64,000 bases of DNA from Monocercomonoides exilis (lineage: Eukaryota > Preaxostyla > Oxymonadida > Polymastigidae): assembly GCA_001643675.2 (NCBI GenBank), contig LSRY02000003.1, positions 982,001 through 1,046,000 of the forward strand. Direction: 5' to 3'. Of the stretch, positions 46,067 to 57,500 are shown in pieces; the stretch's first letter is position 1; each line of letters begins with the position of its first letter. The notes under the pieces were generated by a model. It did not search any database and was not told the DNA's origin. It worked only from the letters and a program-made list of their open reading frames with translations. A program made the translations under genes and the position numbers.

Positions 46067-46562
46067 TGAGCAAATTGATGAAATATAACAGACCACACTC
46101 GTTCGTTGTACCGTTAGTTGAATCGCAACGAACGCAGACGAAGTCTGCTTGAGGTGCTATGCACCGAAGTTGCTCAAGGAGACTTTGTCTCCGTATCAAA
46201 CAGTAGTCACGATGACATTGTGGTGGATTGCCAACATCAATATTTTTTGAACAAATGGCAGTATGGTGGATTGCCACATTGATGTTTTTCACTTGATTTG
46301 GGTGTTGTTTTGGTGTATTTACTCGGAAAAAGTGTAAATCGGTGTCCAGGATACCAAATTGTGGCAATATCTGAGACTCAGCGGAAGGGAAATATTGACT
46401 AAAATCTCCGTGCTGGAAGCGTGTCCAGGTGTCCAGGTGTCCATGATCTCCAGATTTCATCTGAAAAGAGCTGCCAACATGCCATTTCTGCCAACATGGG
46501 CATTTTACCCCAAATTTGCTATAATTTTGAGTGTTTTTATTTATTTTCGATAATGTTGTCAT
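46059..46562 (-). CDS. Possible 167-aa ORF in the left arm, doubtful
   Basis: The frame is open over the hairpin cluster and converges on the 83-aa ORF with an 8-bp overlap. It is Gln/His/Cys-rich with no recognised domain, and it reads through the perfect hairpins and short direct repeats. It may be structural non-coding DNA that happens to be open. It is listed because the identical arm copy keeps it open too. Confidence 0.22.
   Translation of the reverse strand: MTTLSKINKNTQNYSKFGVKCPCWQKWHVGSSFQMKSGDHGHLDTWTRFQHGDFSQYFPSAESQILPQFGILDTDLHFFRVNTPKQHPNQVKNINVAIHHTAICSKNIDVGNPPQCHRDYCLIRRQSLLEQLRCIAPQADFVCVRCDSTNGTTNECGLLYFINLLIT
46134..46192. other. Three adjacent perfect hairpins, left arm
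   Basis: The hairpins are GCAGAC-GAA-GTCTGC (46134-46148), GGTGC-TAT-GCACC (46153-46165) and GGAGAC-TTT-GTCTCC (46178-46192). Each has a 3-nt loop. CTTGAG and CTCAAG flank the middle one, giving a possible cruciform. They are candidates for a replication origin or a recombination site. Confidence 0.85.
46388..46414 (+). repeat. GGAAATATTGACTAAAATCT block, arm copy
   Basis: It matches a diverged copy in the core at 46732-46759 (GGGAAATATTGGGTTAAATC, continuing CTCCGAGCT). It also occurs in the right arm at about 49570-49596, giving three copies per element. Confidence 0.6.
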
Positions 46563-46731
46563 CTTGCCACATTGCTACATGGAATCGTTGATGTTACACA
46601 TTATTTATATTGTTAGTGGCACACATTAGTTATATCGTCCGTGACACACATCAGTTGCATCGTCGGTTGTTAAGAACAGTTATCACACTGCACCGGGTTG
46701 ACAGTGCAGGTAATGTGAGTGATCTGTGGCT

Positions 46732-46759
46732 GGGAAATATTGGGTTAAATCTCCGAGCT
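46732..46759 (+). repeat. Diverged core copy of the arm block
   Basis: It lies upstream of the primase-helicase start and differs from the arm copies at about six of 27 positions. A possible binding or origin repeat, or a relic of an older arm boundary. Confidence 0.5.
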
Positions 46760-46972
46760 TGTCACCTGGACTGGGTGGACCGGGTCAAATATATTCTAGA
46801 AATTATGTGGGCAAACAAGCAAACTGAGCAAATTGGGAAAAATACATTTAATGTGAAAATTAACTGTTTTCCGTCAAAGTTCGACATTAACCTCAACATC
46901 ATCTTCCCCGTTATTTCACGTTTCAAAAATAAATCTGTTTCAAAAAAAAATTGTTTTTTTTATTTTTATAAA

Positions 46973-49313
46973 ATGACAAACCCCCAAACAGACTCTGACA
47001 ACGTAATCCAACAACTAATTGATTCAATTTCAACAGAACAGCAAACGCTTGGAGAACGAATGAAAGATCACCTTGTTAACTTGTTCGACTACAAGAAATA
47101 CTCTGACAAGAAGCAGGGCCAACGACACACTGGAACAGCTGTCGATATCAGGAAATGTGAGGATTTTTGTGTCGTTGATGTTGATATCAACAAATCCCTT
47201 CAAACTGAACAAACGAAAACCATCAGGAATTCCATTCTCGAGAAACTCCCCCGAAACGTCGGACTTGCACAAACAGCTCATGGTGGTCTTCACATTTATT
47301 GTGAGCTATGTGGTTATCCCCTCAAATGTTCATCACAAACGAAAGTGTTCACGAGTCCAGAGAACGATATCGACATTTTGTAGGTATTGGAGATGGAAAA
47401 CAGAGGCTTGTTGTTCAAGCTGACTCTTCATTCAGAGAGATGAAAGATGGCAAGAGAATCATCACCAAATACATTCCCCTCAACAATTACAGACAGCTCA
47501 CAGATCTTTCATCACTCGAGAGTGTTCTTGACGTTTTCGGCATTGACCTCAAAACAGAGAATACATCAGCGACAATAGCAGCTGAACCACACAATCTTCT
47601 CACACAAGATGGTGTGGTTGATATGTCTCCAACTGTCGCTCTTGCTCTTGTCGATGGACTCAAAGATGTTGAAATACATAACGACACAGGTTCTTTGTCA
47701 TTTGATTCTGAGTTAACTCTTTTACCGTTGTTTGCAGCTCTCAACTCTCTCTTCAACATTAACGGTTTCGACAACCAATCGATTGATTTTCTGTACAATC
47801 AAATCAGAGAGACAGCTGCTCTAACAGCAAATGCAATCACTCACTTTGAAGAGAAACGAAACAGGTTCAGAGATAACAAGTCGCATCCATTTGTTCTTTA
47901 AAAGATTGTCAAGAAATGGAATCCAACATATTACAACGATGTGATTATTCCACTCCTCAGAAAAGAGAATGAGCAAAAGGAAGAACCTCCACGAGAGATT
48001 ACTGTTCATGAAATAGATCTCAACTCATCGTTCTCATTCTGTGAAATTAGGGATCAAGCTTGTCGAAAGCAATACTCCTCACTGTCTGAAGTCGCTGAAG
48101 ATCTCACAAAAGTTTTAATGTTTGTCGAAGCAAGGATGGAATTCATTGTGAAAGAGTTTGATATTCACACCTCTTGTTATTCAATTACATTCAAGACAAA
48201 ATTAGCAATGTCCGAACTGTTCAAAACAATAAAACTCTGGCATGATGATAAAAAGACTCTCACAGTTGAGACAGCTTTCATACAATACTCTCATGTTCTA
48301 TCGATTGATAGGGTGAAGTTCTTTTCAGATTACACTCGGATATTCTCTCTGTTCCATGGGTTCAAATACCAAATGGAAAACGAACAAAATGACGAAATCA
48401 TCAAACCATTCCTCGATTTCACACGAGAAGTTATCGCCAACAACAACGAAGAACTCTATCAATACATCCTCTGTTGGATTTCGTCAATTGTTCAAAATCC
48501 TGGTAAAAAAGCAGAAACATCACTTGTTCTCAAAGGTTTGCAAGGTATTGGAAAGAACGTCTGGACAAATGTACTTGCTGAACTGTTGGCAGGACATTCA
48601 TGTTCAAATGTCACAGAGATTGCAGAACTGTCAGGACAGTTCAACTCCATCGTCGAAGGGAAAATGCTGATTGTTCTTAACGAATTGAAGAATGTTGGAG
48701 ATGATCGAACAGCTAACTTTGATGCGTTGAAGAGTATAATCACGGATTCAACAATCAGAATCAACGAGAAGAATTAGCCAAGAAGAACAGCTGAGAACGT
48801 TGCAAATTTCATATTTGTGACAAATCACACATTCACGGTTAATATTGAGATTGGTGACAGAAGATATGTTGTTAGTTATTGCAACTCAAAATAGAAAAAC
48901 AATCTCATATTCTTCAAGGATTTCACAAGCTCTTTCGACAATGAATTCTATGAACAACTTCTCTGTTATTTCCTCAGCAAAGATCTCTCCAATTTTAACA
49001 CAAGAGCTATTTCAACAACGGAGGCGAACGAAGATATCATTGCAGCATCACTCTCTATCATCGATGTGTTCTGTCAGGAGCATTTCAATAAACTCAAAGA
49101 ATGTGGAGATGTTCTGAAGCACTATGTTTCAGACCAGTTGAATACAAGAACGATCGCTCATTCCAACTAGCAATTATAGACAGATGTGAGCACAAGAGAA
49201 TGGGTGGAAGAGATGGCCGAGTGTGGTGTTATAAACTCAAGCCAGAGTATGAACAACTCCTCAGACGACGAGAAAATGAAGATGACATGGACTGTTCTGT
49301 GGAAATCAACTAA
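46973..49313 (+). pseudogene. Primase plus D5-like SF3 helicase, reading frame broken at five places
   Basis: ATG 46973 opens a primase-like domain with a DFCVVDVDIN motif (catalytic D-x-D), TAHGGLHIYC and ENDIDIL, in the order seen in AEP/prim-pol enzymes. The frame changes at about 47383. The new frame carries the linker and the SF3 helicase: Walker A LKGLQGIGKN, Walker B-like MLIVLNELKN (Asn for Asp), sensor region VANFIFVTNH and arginine finger GDRRYVV. This frame meets TAA at 47899, TAG at 48775 and TAG at 48892, and each time similarity continues directly after the stop. A second frame change near 49120 leads to a basic C-terminus (RDGRVWCYKLKPEYEQLL) ending at TAA 49311. Such proteins prime and unwind DNA for replication of viruses and plasmids. 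All three stops could be former Gln codons. Confidence 0.8.
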
Positions 49314-49421
49314 ACATATTCGTTTTTATGGAATCATTAATACATATACTATACAACTTGTGTGCCACTAACAATATAAATAATGTGTAACATCAACGAT
49401 TCCATGTAGCAATGTGGCAAG

Positions 49422-49925
49422 ATGACAACATTATCGAAAATAAATAAAAACACTCAAAATTATAGCAAATTTGGGGTAAAATGCCCATGTTGGCAGAAAT
49501 GGCATGTTGGCAGCTCTTTTCAGATGAAATCTGGAGATCATGGACACCTGGACACCTGGACACGCTTCCAGCACGGAGATTTTAGTCAATATTTCCCTTC
49601 CGCTGAGTCTCAGATATTGCCACAATTTGGTATCCTGGACACCGATTTACACTTTTTCCGAGTAAATACACCAAAACAACACCCAAATCAAGTGAAAAAC
49701 ATCAATGTGGCAATCCACCATACTGCCATTTGTTCAAAAAATATTGATGTTGGCAATCCACCACAATGTCATCGTGACTACTGTTTGATACGGAGACAAA
49801 GTCTCCTTGAGCAACTTCGGTGCATAGCACCTCAAGCAGACTTCGTCTGCGTTCGTTGCGATTCAACTAACGGTACAACGAACGAGTGTGGTCTGTTATA
49901 TTTCATCAATTTGCTCATTACCTGA
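49422..49925 (+). CDS. Possible 167-aa ORF in the right arm, doubtful
   Basis: Identical to the frame at 46059-46562, with the same doubts about whether it is coding. Confidence 0.22.
   Translation: MTTLSKINKNTQNYSKFGVKCPCWQKWHVGSSFQMKSGDHGHLDTWTRFQHGDFSQYFPSAESQILPQFGILDTDLHFFRVNTPKQHPNQVKNINVAIHHTAICSKNIDVGNPPQCHRDYCLIRRQSLLEQLRCIAPQADFVCVRCDSTNGTTNECGLLYFINLLIT
49792..49850. other. Three adjacent perfect hairpins, right arm
   Basis: Mirror copy of 46134-46192. Confidence 0.85.
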
Positions 49926-50169
49926 CCAGCTTAACCTGTCCACCCTGTGCATGCAAATAACCATTAACTTTTTCCATCAACTCATCTAACAACTCATCTC
50001 TTTCGATAAGCTTTCTCCTCAATATCTTAATCAACTTCTTCTGTTTCTCAGATACATGTTCGTTGTAATACTTAGTTTCTTCTTTTCGTTTTTCCTGAAA
50101 CTGTTTAATTTGTTTCTGTTGAGCCTCTTTAGCTTCTTCCACAGTTGCGTATATCTTCTTCCGACCCAT
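49918..50169 (-). CDS. 83-aa basic coiled-coil protein (right arm copy)
   Basis: Its sequence is identical to the protein at 45815-46066, on the opposite strand. The two copies are each read inward, toward the core. Confidence 0.6.
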   Translation of the reverse strand: MGRKKIYATVEEAKEAQQKQIKQFQEKRKEETKYYNEHVSEKQKKLIKILRRKLIERDELLDELMEKVNGYLHAQGGQVKLVR

Positions 50170-50637
50170 TTGCTATAAAACAAAAAACAAAATCAATTAT
50201 TTTTATTTACGATTTCACTCATGATCACACCAACGATTTCATCAACGATCAACAAACACATTCAACACATATACCTGTTATTACAAACTCATGTATTTCA
50301 TCAACGATAGTATCAATTTTCACACAATTTCACCATTAATTTACCAACTTGAACACTTTCGGTTAATGTTTTAGCTAATTCTCCTCCTAGGAGATATGGT
50401 ATATCAGCTATAGATACATATCGATTACACCAATCAATACCCCTTCTTTATAGAACATCACTGAAAATCTAATCATGATAAACCCCTAAGAGTACCAGTC
50501 TAAACCCCCGATCTCTATCTTATTATCATTTCCTATTCAACTTAATATACAAGATGATAACACCCACCAGATATTCATAAATCGATAATATTGATTGACC
50601 TAATCGAGATGGATCTATAGCTGATATACCATATCTC

Positions 50638-51399
50638 TATTATTCTGGTAAAAAATTTTCAAAAAATTTCAAAAAAATAAAAAATAAAGAATAAAAAATA
50701 AAAAAAAAGAAAGTAACAGTAAAATTTAGGTAATACTGATATATTCACGAATTGCAAAATTCGGGAAAAAACAATCATATCAATCTTTTCGACAAATGAA
50801 TATTTTCTCGACAGACAAATTGCACGCAAAAAAATTGTGTCGCAGAGGCCTAGTTTATTCCAGATAACACCAGTTTATTCGAACCAAAAAAGTATATTCC
50901 AAAAAGACCAAGTATGTTATAATTAATCCCTCAACAAAAATTTTTATGATCCTTTTTGTCAATTCGAATGAACTAAAAAATCAGAATATTTTTTGATAAA
51001 AAGATATTATTAACACATGAATGTTTAATCCGAAAAATTTTGTCTGACAGTTATGGTCCAAAATAAAAAAATGATAATCTGAAAATTCATTCCAAAGGAT
51101 TGGAGATCGAATGGAATGGCAATTAATTCTACAAAACCTAAAAGACAATATTTATCGAAAAATGAATAGAACTAATGAAATGCAATATTTGAGGGGTTTC
51201 ACTCAATAAAAGAAGAAGCGTTAAGAAAGCGAGGTAAGGAAGCTCTATCTATCAAATTATTCTGAGAAAAGAATCAATGTTTTGAATTTAAACCAATATT
51301 CAAAGTTGTTTACGAAAAAAAGACATCTTCTCGTAAATTTTCAAATATGAAAATATGTATTGGAACAGAAAACTGCAAAGGAGAGAGCTCGCCTGCTTG
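50638..51399. other. AT-rich flank of the 5.3-kb element
   Basis: No gene seen. TGTCGCAGAGGCCT at 50838-50851 is nearly the inverse of AGGCCTTTGCGACA at 61871-61884. Confidence 0.5.
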
Positions 51400-52760
51400 A
51401 GTTTTCAATTTCTTCACGGTCACTTGCTGGTTCAAGTAATGGTTTGTTGTGTTGTGATATTGTTCCAGTCACATTCAAAATGAGGAACCTCCTATTTATT
51501 TCGTGTTCAGCAGTTTTATATGGCGGAGGGATGAGATTTTATCCTGTTCAATCAGAAGCTCCAAGCACAATCATTATTGTTATTTCTTCTTCTTCCACGA
51601 TTGCAGATGCACAACAACTTCCACTCCATATGGCCATGATGTGTATTTGGAAGATTATAACAATCTCTTTTCGCCGAACAACCCGTTCTACAAATCGTAC
51701 ACAACGAATACAAATGATACGAGAGTGTGTTATAGATATGTGCAATCAAGCAGTTGGACGTATCAGCATAAAGAAAAGAAGGATTGGCTGAAAGAAAGGA
51801 TGAAAGATCGGTTTGTTGGAGTGGGTGGGGATGACGCAAGTGATCTGTGTGGTATGAGTGAGGCAACACCTTGCAAAACTGTAGGGAATGCAGTGGAATC
51901 GAGCATATTGGGACTGAGCTCGACAATCACATTGCTTGATGGGAGGCATGGGAACGAAGTAGAGTCAATCATTGTTGGGGAAAAGAAGATTTCAGTTTTG
52001 GGGAAAGGGAAGACAGTGAGTGTGATTGGAACGAGTGCACTTTCTTCGCCTGCAGCTACTCCGTTCAGCATATCTATTGGCCAACTGGAGGTGGGGCATG
52101 TGGGGATCGACCACGACGCAGCAAGAAGCTCATCGCCGAGTGTGTTAATGGTTTCGCTCTTTAATGAGCTGAGAACGCATCGCAGACGAGCACAGCCATC
52201 TTGCGCCAATTCAAGCAGCGTTCTCACTCCCTCGTGCAGCATGCCATCCTCTATATCCATCTTCACAGCCTCTTTCTGATTGCATGGGCAGCTTGTTGGC
52301 TGAATTGGATAATACAGACACTTCTCTATCATCAGCCAGAGATTGAAGACCTTTCTCTTTTCAGACATAACAGATTCCTCTATTTTCATATAAACCATAC
52401 TGTTTCTCTCCCTCCCACTCTTCTTCTTATTCTTCTTTATTGTCATCTTTGTTATTATTGGCCACCTCGAACATTTATTTTTTGGTTGCCATTTCTTTCA
52501 AAATGTTGAATATACAGGAAATACAGGGAATTTTTCGAGTTCAGGAGAATGCAGATAACAGACGATGTGGCGAATTTATTCACTTGGTGTGAGTAGAATG
52601 GCTCAAAGACAACTAGAACAACTAGTTCGTGTTCAAACGGAGTTTCGAGTGGAGGTGCGATTAGCGTACACATATGAACTGTCATCGAAAACCCTTTCAG
52701 TGAAACATTATTCACCCAATTTTATTTACGCAAGCAAATGGATATTGTTTTTGGTTTTTT
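51400..52760 (+). pseudogene. Fragments of a surface-protein gene
   Basis: One segment encodes SAVLYGGGMRFYPV and then, after a frame change near 51600, GHDVYLEDYNNLFSP, YTTNTNDTRVCYRY and VGVGGDDASDLCGMSEATPCKTVG. This follows the same order as GNDVFF..SPFQQCG..CGKTQQSPCATVEYAL in proteins A and B. Then ISVLGKGKTVSVIG is followed by loss of frame. A second piece (about 52560-52720) is DNA-homologous to 60290-60440 in a fragment of the same family (CACTTGGTGTG, GGAGTTTCGAGTGGAGG). The upstream part of the gene thus lies downstream of a more C-terminal part, so the locus is rearranged as well as frameshifted. Confidence 0.7.
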
Positions 52761-54581
52761 TTCATGTTTGATCATAAGTGTGAAGAATAGATAGAAAGAA
52801 TAACAAAAAAGAATTAGCAAACATTTTGAAATGATCAATTCTATTTTGTTACTAACTGTAAGTCAATTTTTGATTGCTTTTATTTGTTGCAAATTGAAGA
52901 ATATTTTATATCATCATTCATTTAAAATAACATTTCAAAAATTTTTGATCATAAAACATTTTAAACAAATCTTATCAATTAAATAGTTTTTTCAAAAATA
53001 TAAGTGAGATTTATTAACGCATTAATGCTGTTTAAGAAAGTGATTCAAGTGAATTTTTTTGAATACCACAATAAATTTTCTTTGAAAAAAGTTTTTCCGA
53101 AAAGACAGAGTTTATTCCAATTAAATATTTTTATTCCAATAAAAATAATTTATTCCGAATAAACTTTGCTTATTTGAATAACTTATTATTATTCGAATAA
53201 AACCTTAATATTCTCATTGTATCTAATGACCCTTATAATAATCTATTTAAAATATTTTTATTATATATTTTTTTCAAAAAGTGCTCTGGAGAGCCAGATA
53301 TTTTTCTCCCCGATTTATTTTTGGCATAATGAAACTTGAAGGACATCAATGAAACCTTATAATATTCATAAATTTTTATTAATCTGTTCTTTCAGTTTTT
53401 ATTTTAATTGATGATAGTTTATATGTTTGAAACAAATGGATAAATAGTCAATGAAGTTTTTCAAAAGTCGAAAAATAGCCTAAACTTAGAGAGTTATAAA
53501 CACACTCAAGTTTTTATCCTCAAATTTTGTCTCTTTTTTGTAATATGTGCATTCATTCGTTTGGTGTCTTTGCAAAAATACTCTTTTTTTATTCTGAAAA
53601 GTCTTATTTCGAGAGAATTATTAATTTGAAAATTTAAGATCAAAGTGATCATTGGATCAATATTTTTTGTTTAATAAATTTTCTTACTCAATTTAAAGTT
53701 CTTATGTAATTTTTTTCATGCTTTCATAACAAAGGGATTATAATAATCTAAAATAACTTCAATTTTTTCTTGGAGTGATAAAATTGTGAAAAATAACTGA
53801 TGTGCTTTTAGTTGCAGTATGCCTTATTTTTGAGTACCGATAAATTATTGAACATATCAACAGAAAAATAATAGTGTAATCTTTTCATTTGATAAACATG
53901 AAAAAATGACTTGAGAAAAACAACCAAAATAAATATTGCTATTTTTTTTTTAAATCTGAATATGTGAAAAATTAACAAAATTGTTTTTCCTGTTATGATT
54001 TTTTTATCCATATGGCTGATGCTTTCTGTAATCGAACTTTTGTTCGAGTTTTGATCAAAATTTTAATCTCTATGGGATTTTTGAAGATTTATGTTTCTGC
54101 AATAACAACATCATAAACGACGTGTATTATCAGTTTAGTTCATTTTTTCTGTTACACACATTTATTGTGAAAGAAATAATACTTGAGTCAAAGAATTATT
54201 TCAGGAGTTTCTGCATTGAAATAAAAGGAAATCTTTCATGTTCATAACAGGAAAACCAAAAGTGATTCATTTTTTCATGATTATTCTGCATTCATTTGTA
54301 TTTATAAATCATTTTGTTTTGATCAACTTTATTAAACATTTTCGAAACTATCTTTGAAAAAGTGGGTTGATCGAACATATCTAAGGCGTTAACTTTTGTT
54401 TCGATTCTTTTATCAGTTAATATTCCAAGTTGAGTATTAATTTGTTGTGGAATCTTCCCAATGATAAAAATTCACTTTTCATACGATCTTGGATTAAAGA
54501 AAACCATTTATTGAAACGGTTAGCATTTGTATTAAGGATGTGTTGATCTGTTGTTTTGTCGATCAAAAAATATCAAGAAAT
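52761..54581. other. AT-rich region upstream of surface gene C
   Basis: No gene seen. Bases 53100-53215 are unusual for many TTTATTCC/TTATTCGAA words. Bases 53271-53330 are an imperfect inverted copy of 58690-58741. Confidence 0.5.
53271..53330 (+). repeat. Imperfect terminal repeat left of surface gene C
   Basis: The core GTGCTCTGGAGAGCCAGATA (53281-53300) is matched with one change by the inverted copy at 58717-58736, and weaker similarity extends about 55 bp. TAATGACCC also occurs outside both copies (53224; inverted at 58801). Confidence 0.65.
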
Positions 54582-57500
54582 ATGTTCTTTATCATTCTGA
54601 CTTTAACTTTGGCAATTTCACAAGCAGTGAATGCAGAAGTGCAATATGAAGTCTATGTGAAGCAAAGTGGAGATGACAACAAAAATGGAACAGGAGTGAG
54701 CAAGGAAAGGAAATCATTGAAAAGTTCATATGATCTGCTTAGAGATGATAAAACATGCAAGATCTATGTTGTGAATGATGTAGATGCACTCACAGCAGAG
54801 GTTGTGACTTTCAACAAGAGCAAAGGAATTACTGTTGAAGGAATAAATAGTAATGGTCATGGAAACGCAATGGTATCAGTTCAGTGTGACGTTCATCCGA
54901 AAACGAATTTATTCACTTGCTATGAAACTCTAGACATTTTTTATCTTGAATTCTATTTCCCCTCAACTTTTGAAGACAAATATTCAGTCTTTAATGGACA
55001 TTCACTAATTCATGCTTGTGACAATTCCAAGTTAACTATTAAAAATATCAAATTCGTTCGTCCACAAGAAACAACGCAAGAAATTGACATTATCCTTGTC
55101 TATTCCTCTGGAAATTCAGTCATATTTGAAAACGTTGAATGCACCGATGATAATAATAATGTGAAATTTGTCAGATCCTGTTTTGCTTTATACGCAAAAT
55201 CAATAATTCTATCAAATCTTTCACTAAAAAAAATGGAATCACTGGCAGCTCAAGTTATAAAAATTCGTGATAGCGATAATAGCAGTACAGATGTTACTCT
55301 GAATGCTTGTTCTTTGAATGAATGCAAAGTGGACATTTTTGGAGTTCTTGACGTTGAATTCAAAAATAACAAAAGCACATTTTCAATAGAAGATAAAGGA
55401 ATTACTAAATTTTTTTCTTGTTACGTTTTCAGTTCTGAATATTCTGCAGCCATATGTTTACGTTTTCAAAATATTATTTCTGGCGATCAACTTAAATGGC
55501 CAAAGGATGGAAGAAACCTTTTATTTTTCAATTGCACTTCAGAAATGGGAGGATGTCAGAGAAATGCAGAAATTGACCTCAGATTGGACAATTCAGCCTT
55601 TATTGAACCAATTGCACTTGCAATGAAGAAAAGCTTTGCAGCAAATTATACTCGAGAACGAAATCTGTGGTGTGTAACAACTTACAGAGAAAATGACATC
55701 CTTGTTGATGTTGTTGGGAAATATATCGATCCAATTGTTCCACTGAGAGAAAATGTCACAACAATGTATGTTGAGGAGGGGGGAAATAAAAATGGATTGA
55801 CAGTTGAAACGTCAGCAAATTCTTTAAAAAGAACATACGAAGACTTAACGGATTCAGGAAGTTCTGATTCATACACGATAAAAATTTTGAAGGGAAAAAT
55901 ACCATTAAAAGCAGAAATGGTTAGATTTCATAAATGCAATGAAATCACCATTGAAGGATTTAACGACAATGGAAAAGGAAATTCAATAATTGACATTGAA
56001 TTAGGCGTTTTTGATTCCTTATTTCTATTCAATTACTGGCATAAACTTGAATTGAAACACTTAGCATTTATTATTAGAACTCCTTCGAGCGAAATATGTG
56101 AAATCATTTATAATTTATATGTTATTTATGGAAATGGTGATTTGATAATTGACAATTGCAACTTTATAAAAAAAAAAATGTGGAAGGAATATTGGATATC
56201 ACTCTCATAAAAGCCTCTGGGAATTTATTGTCAATGAATTCAGTTGAATGCATGGAAGTTGACACCATTTATTCTTTTGACCATTTATTCGACATGAGAG
56301 TTGATTCGATTTTGTTGAATAATGTATCAATGAATAATTTGGAATCAAAAAATGGACCTATTTTCTATATCCAAACGAATTCGTTCGAAACAAATGTCGT
56401 TTTAAATAGAAGCACATTCATAAAATGCAAATCTGAATCTTTCGGAGTCATTCTCTTTGAAATGCGATACGCAAGTTCAATTAAAATTGTGGACGGTGGC
56501 GTTACCAGTTTTTCTTCGTGTTGCTGTAGTGGTGATTTTTGTTCAGCGGGGATCTATTTGAAGATACCATATATTCTTTCAGCAGAGCAGTTTGTCTGGC
56601 CCAAAAACGGAAGGAATTTGATTTTTGAAAACTGCACATGTGGAAAAGGAGAGACAAAGAGAAACACAGGACTCTACATATCGATGGGCAATAGTTCGTT
56701 ATTTGAGGAAATGGCAATTGAAATGAAAAAAAGTTTTGCAATGAAATACACACTCAAAAAGGATCAATGGCTTGTAGTTGGCAGAGAAACCAATGGAAGT
56801 GAATTTGATTTTGTTGAGATGTTTTTTTCCCGAATAAAGATTATGTATGTTAGAAGTGATGGATTAGGTGACGGATGCGAAGTTGACAATCCATCCGGTT
56901 CGTTGAGTGCTGCCTTAAATAAACTGTGTGCAATTGACAGTCCATTTGGATATGGTATTAAAATTTTACATAACGTAAATCCTTTGGTGGTGTCTCCTAT
57001 TTCCTTAGGCCATGACTTAGGACTAATGATTGAAGGAGTCAATTGCAGTGGAGAGAACAATACAGAAGTTGTTATAAACTGTGATGGATCTATTTCAACT
57101 GTTTTATTCTCTTGTCAAAAATCCCTAGAATTTAAGTATCTTGCTTTTCAATTCTCAGCAACAAAAAGGAATTGGAACTCATTGATCAGTGCTGGATCAG
57201 GTTCAATTTCATTGACAATATCAACATGTCGATTTGTCAGAATTGGATCACAAGCAAAAAGAGGAAAGATATCAAATGATGATGGAAACAGCCCCTTGAC
57301 AAGCAGTCTTGTGAGCGTGACATCTGGTAGTGTGGAAATGGACACAGTGAAATGCACAGATGAAACCTCATTTGTGGCATTCTCATCATCACCATTTTCA
57401 TTTTCTGGAGCCCGTGAAGTGTCATTGAGTGGAATGGACATCAGCAAAGTGAATGTGGAAAGTGGAGCAGTAATCAGCATCAATGATGGGAGCGATTCAT

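Larger units (their letters stand above)
45347..46625 (+). repeat. Left 1,279-bp terminal inverted repeat
   Basis: The outer 248 bp (45347-45594) are themselves bounded by roughly 50-bp inverted repeats starting GAGATATGGTATATCAGC, so the arm tip can fold back. Inward come an 83-aa ORF, three adjacent perfect hairpins and a segment resembling part of the core. The repeat ends at GTTAGTGGCACACA. Confidence 0.9.
45347..50637. mobile_element. 5,291-bp element with 1,279-bp terminal inverted repeats and a primase-SF3 helicase core
   Basis: The arms 45347-46625 and 49359-50637 have the same length and match as inverted copies wherever compared, including both ORFs. The unique core (46626-49358, 2,733 bp) encodes an archaeo-eukaryotic-type primase plus D5-like SF3 helicase. 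No transposase, integrase, capsid or polymerase B is seen. The flanks are TATTATTT on the left and TATTATTC on the right, a possible 7-8 bp target duplication with one mismatch. The plan (linear unit, long TIRs, replication helicase, little else) recalls transpovirons and linear plasmids rather than cut-and-paste transposons. Confidence 0.85.
49359..50637 (-). repeat. Right 1,279-bp terminal inverted repeat
   Basis: It is the reverse complement of 45347-46625. It ends CTATAGCTGATATACCATAT-CTC at 50637. Confidence 0.9.

Noticed and set aside
47308-49313. Spliced introns explaining the helicase stops
   Set aside because: At 47899, 48775 and 48892 similarity continues directly across the stop with no missing or extra residues, leaving no room for an intron.
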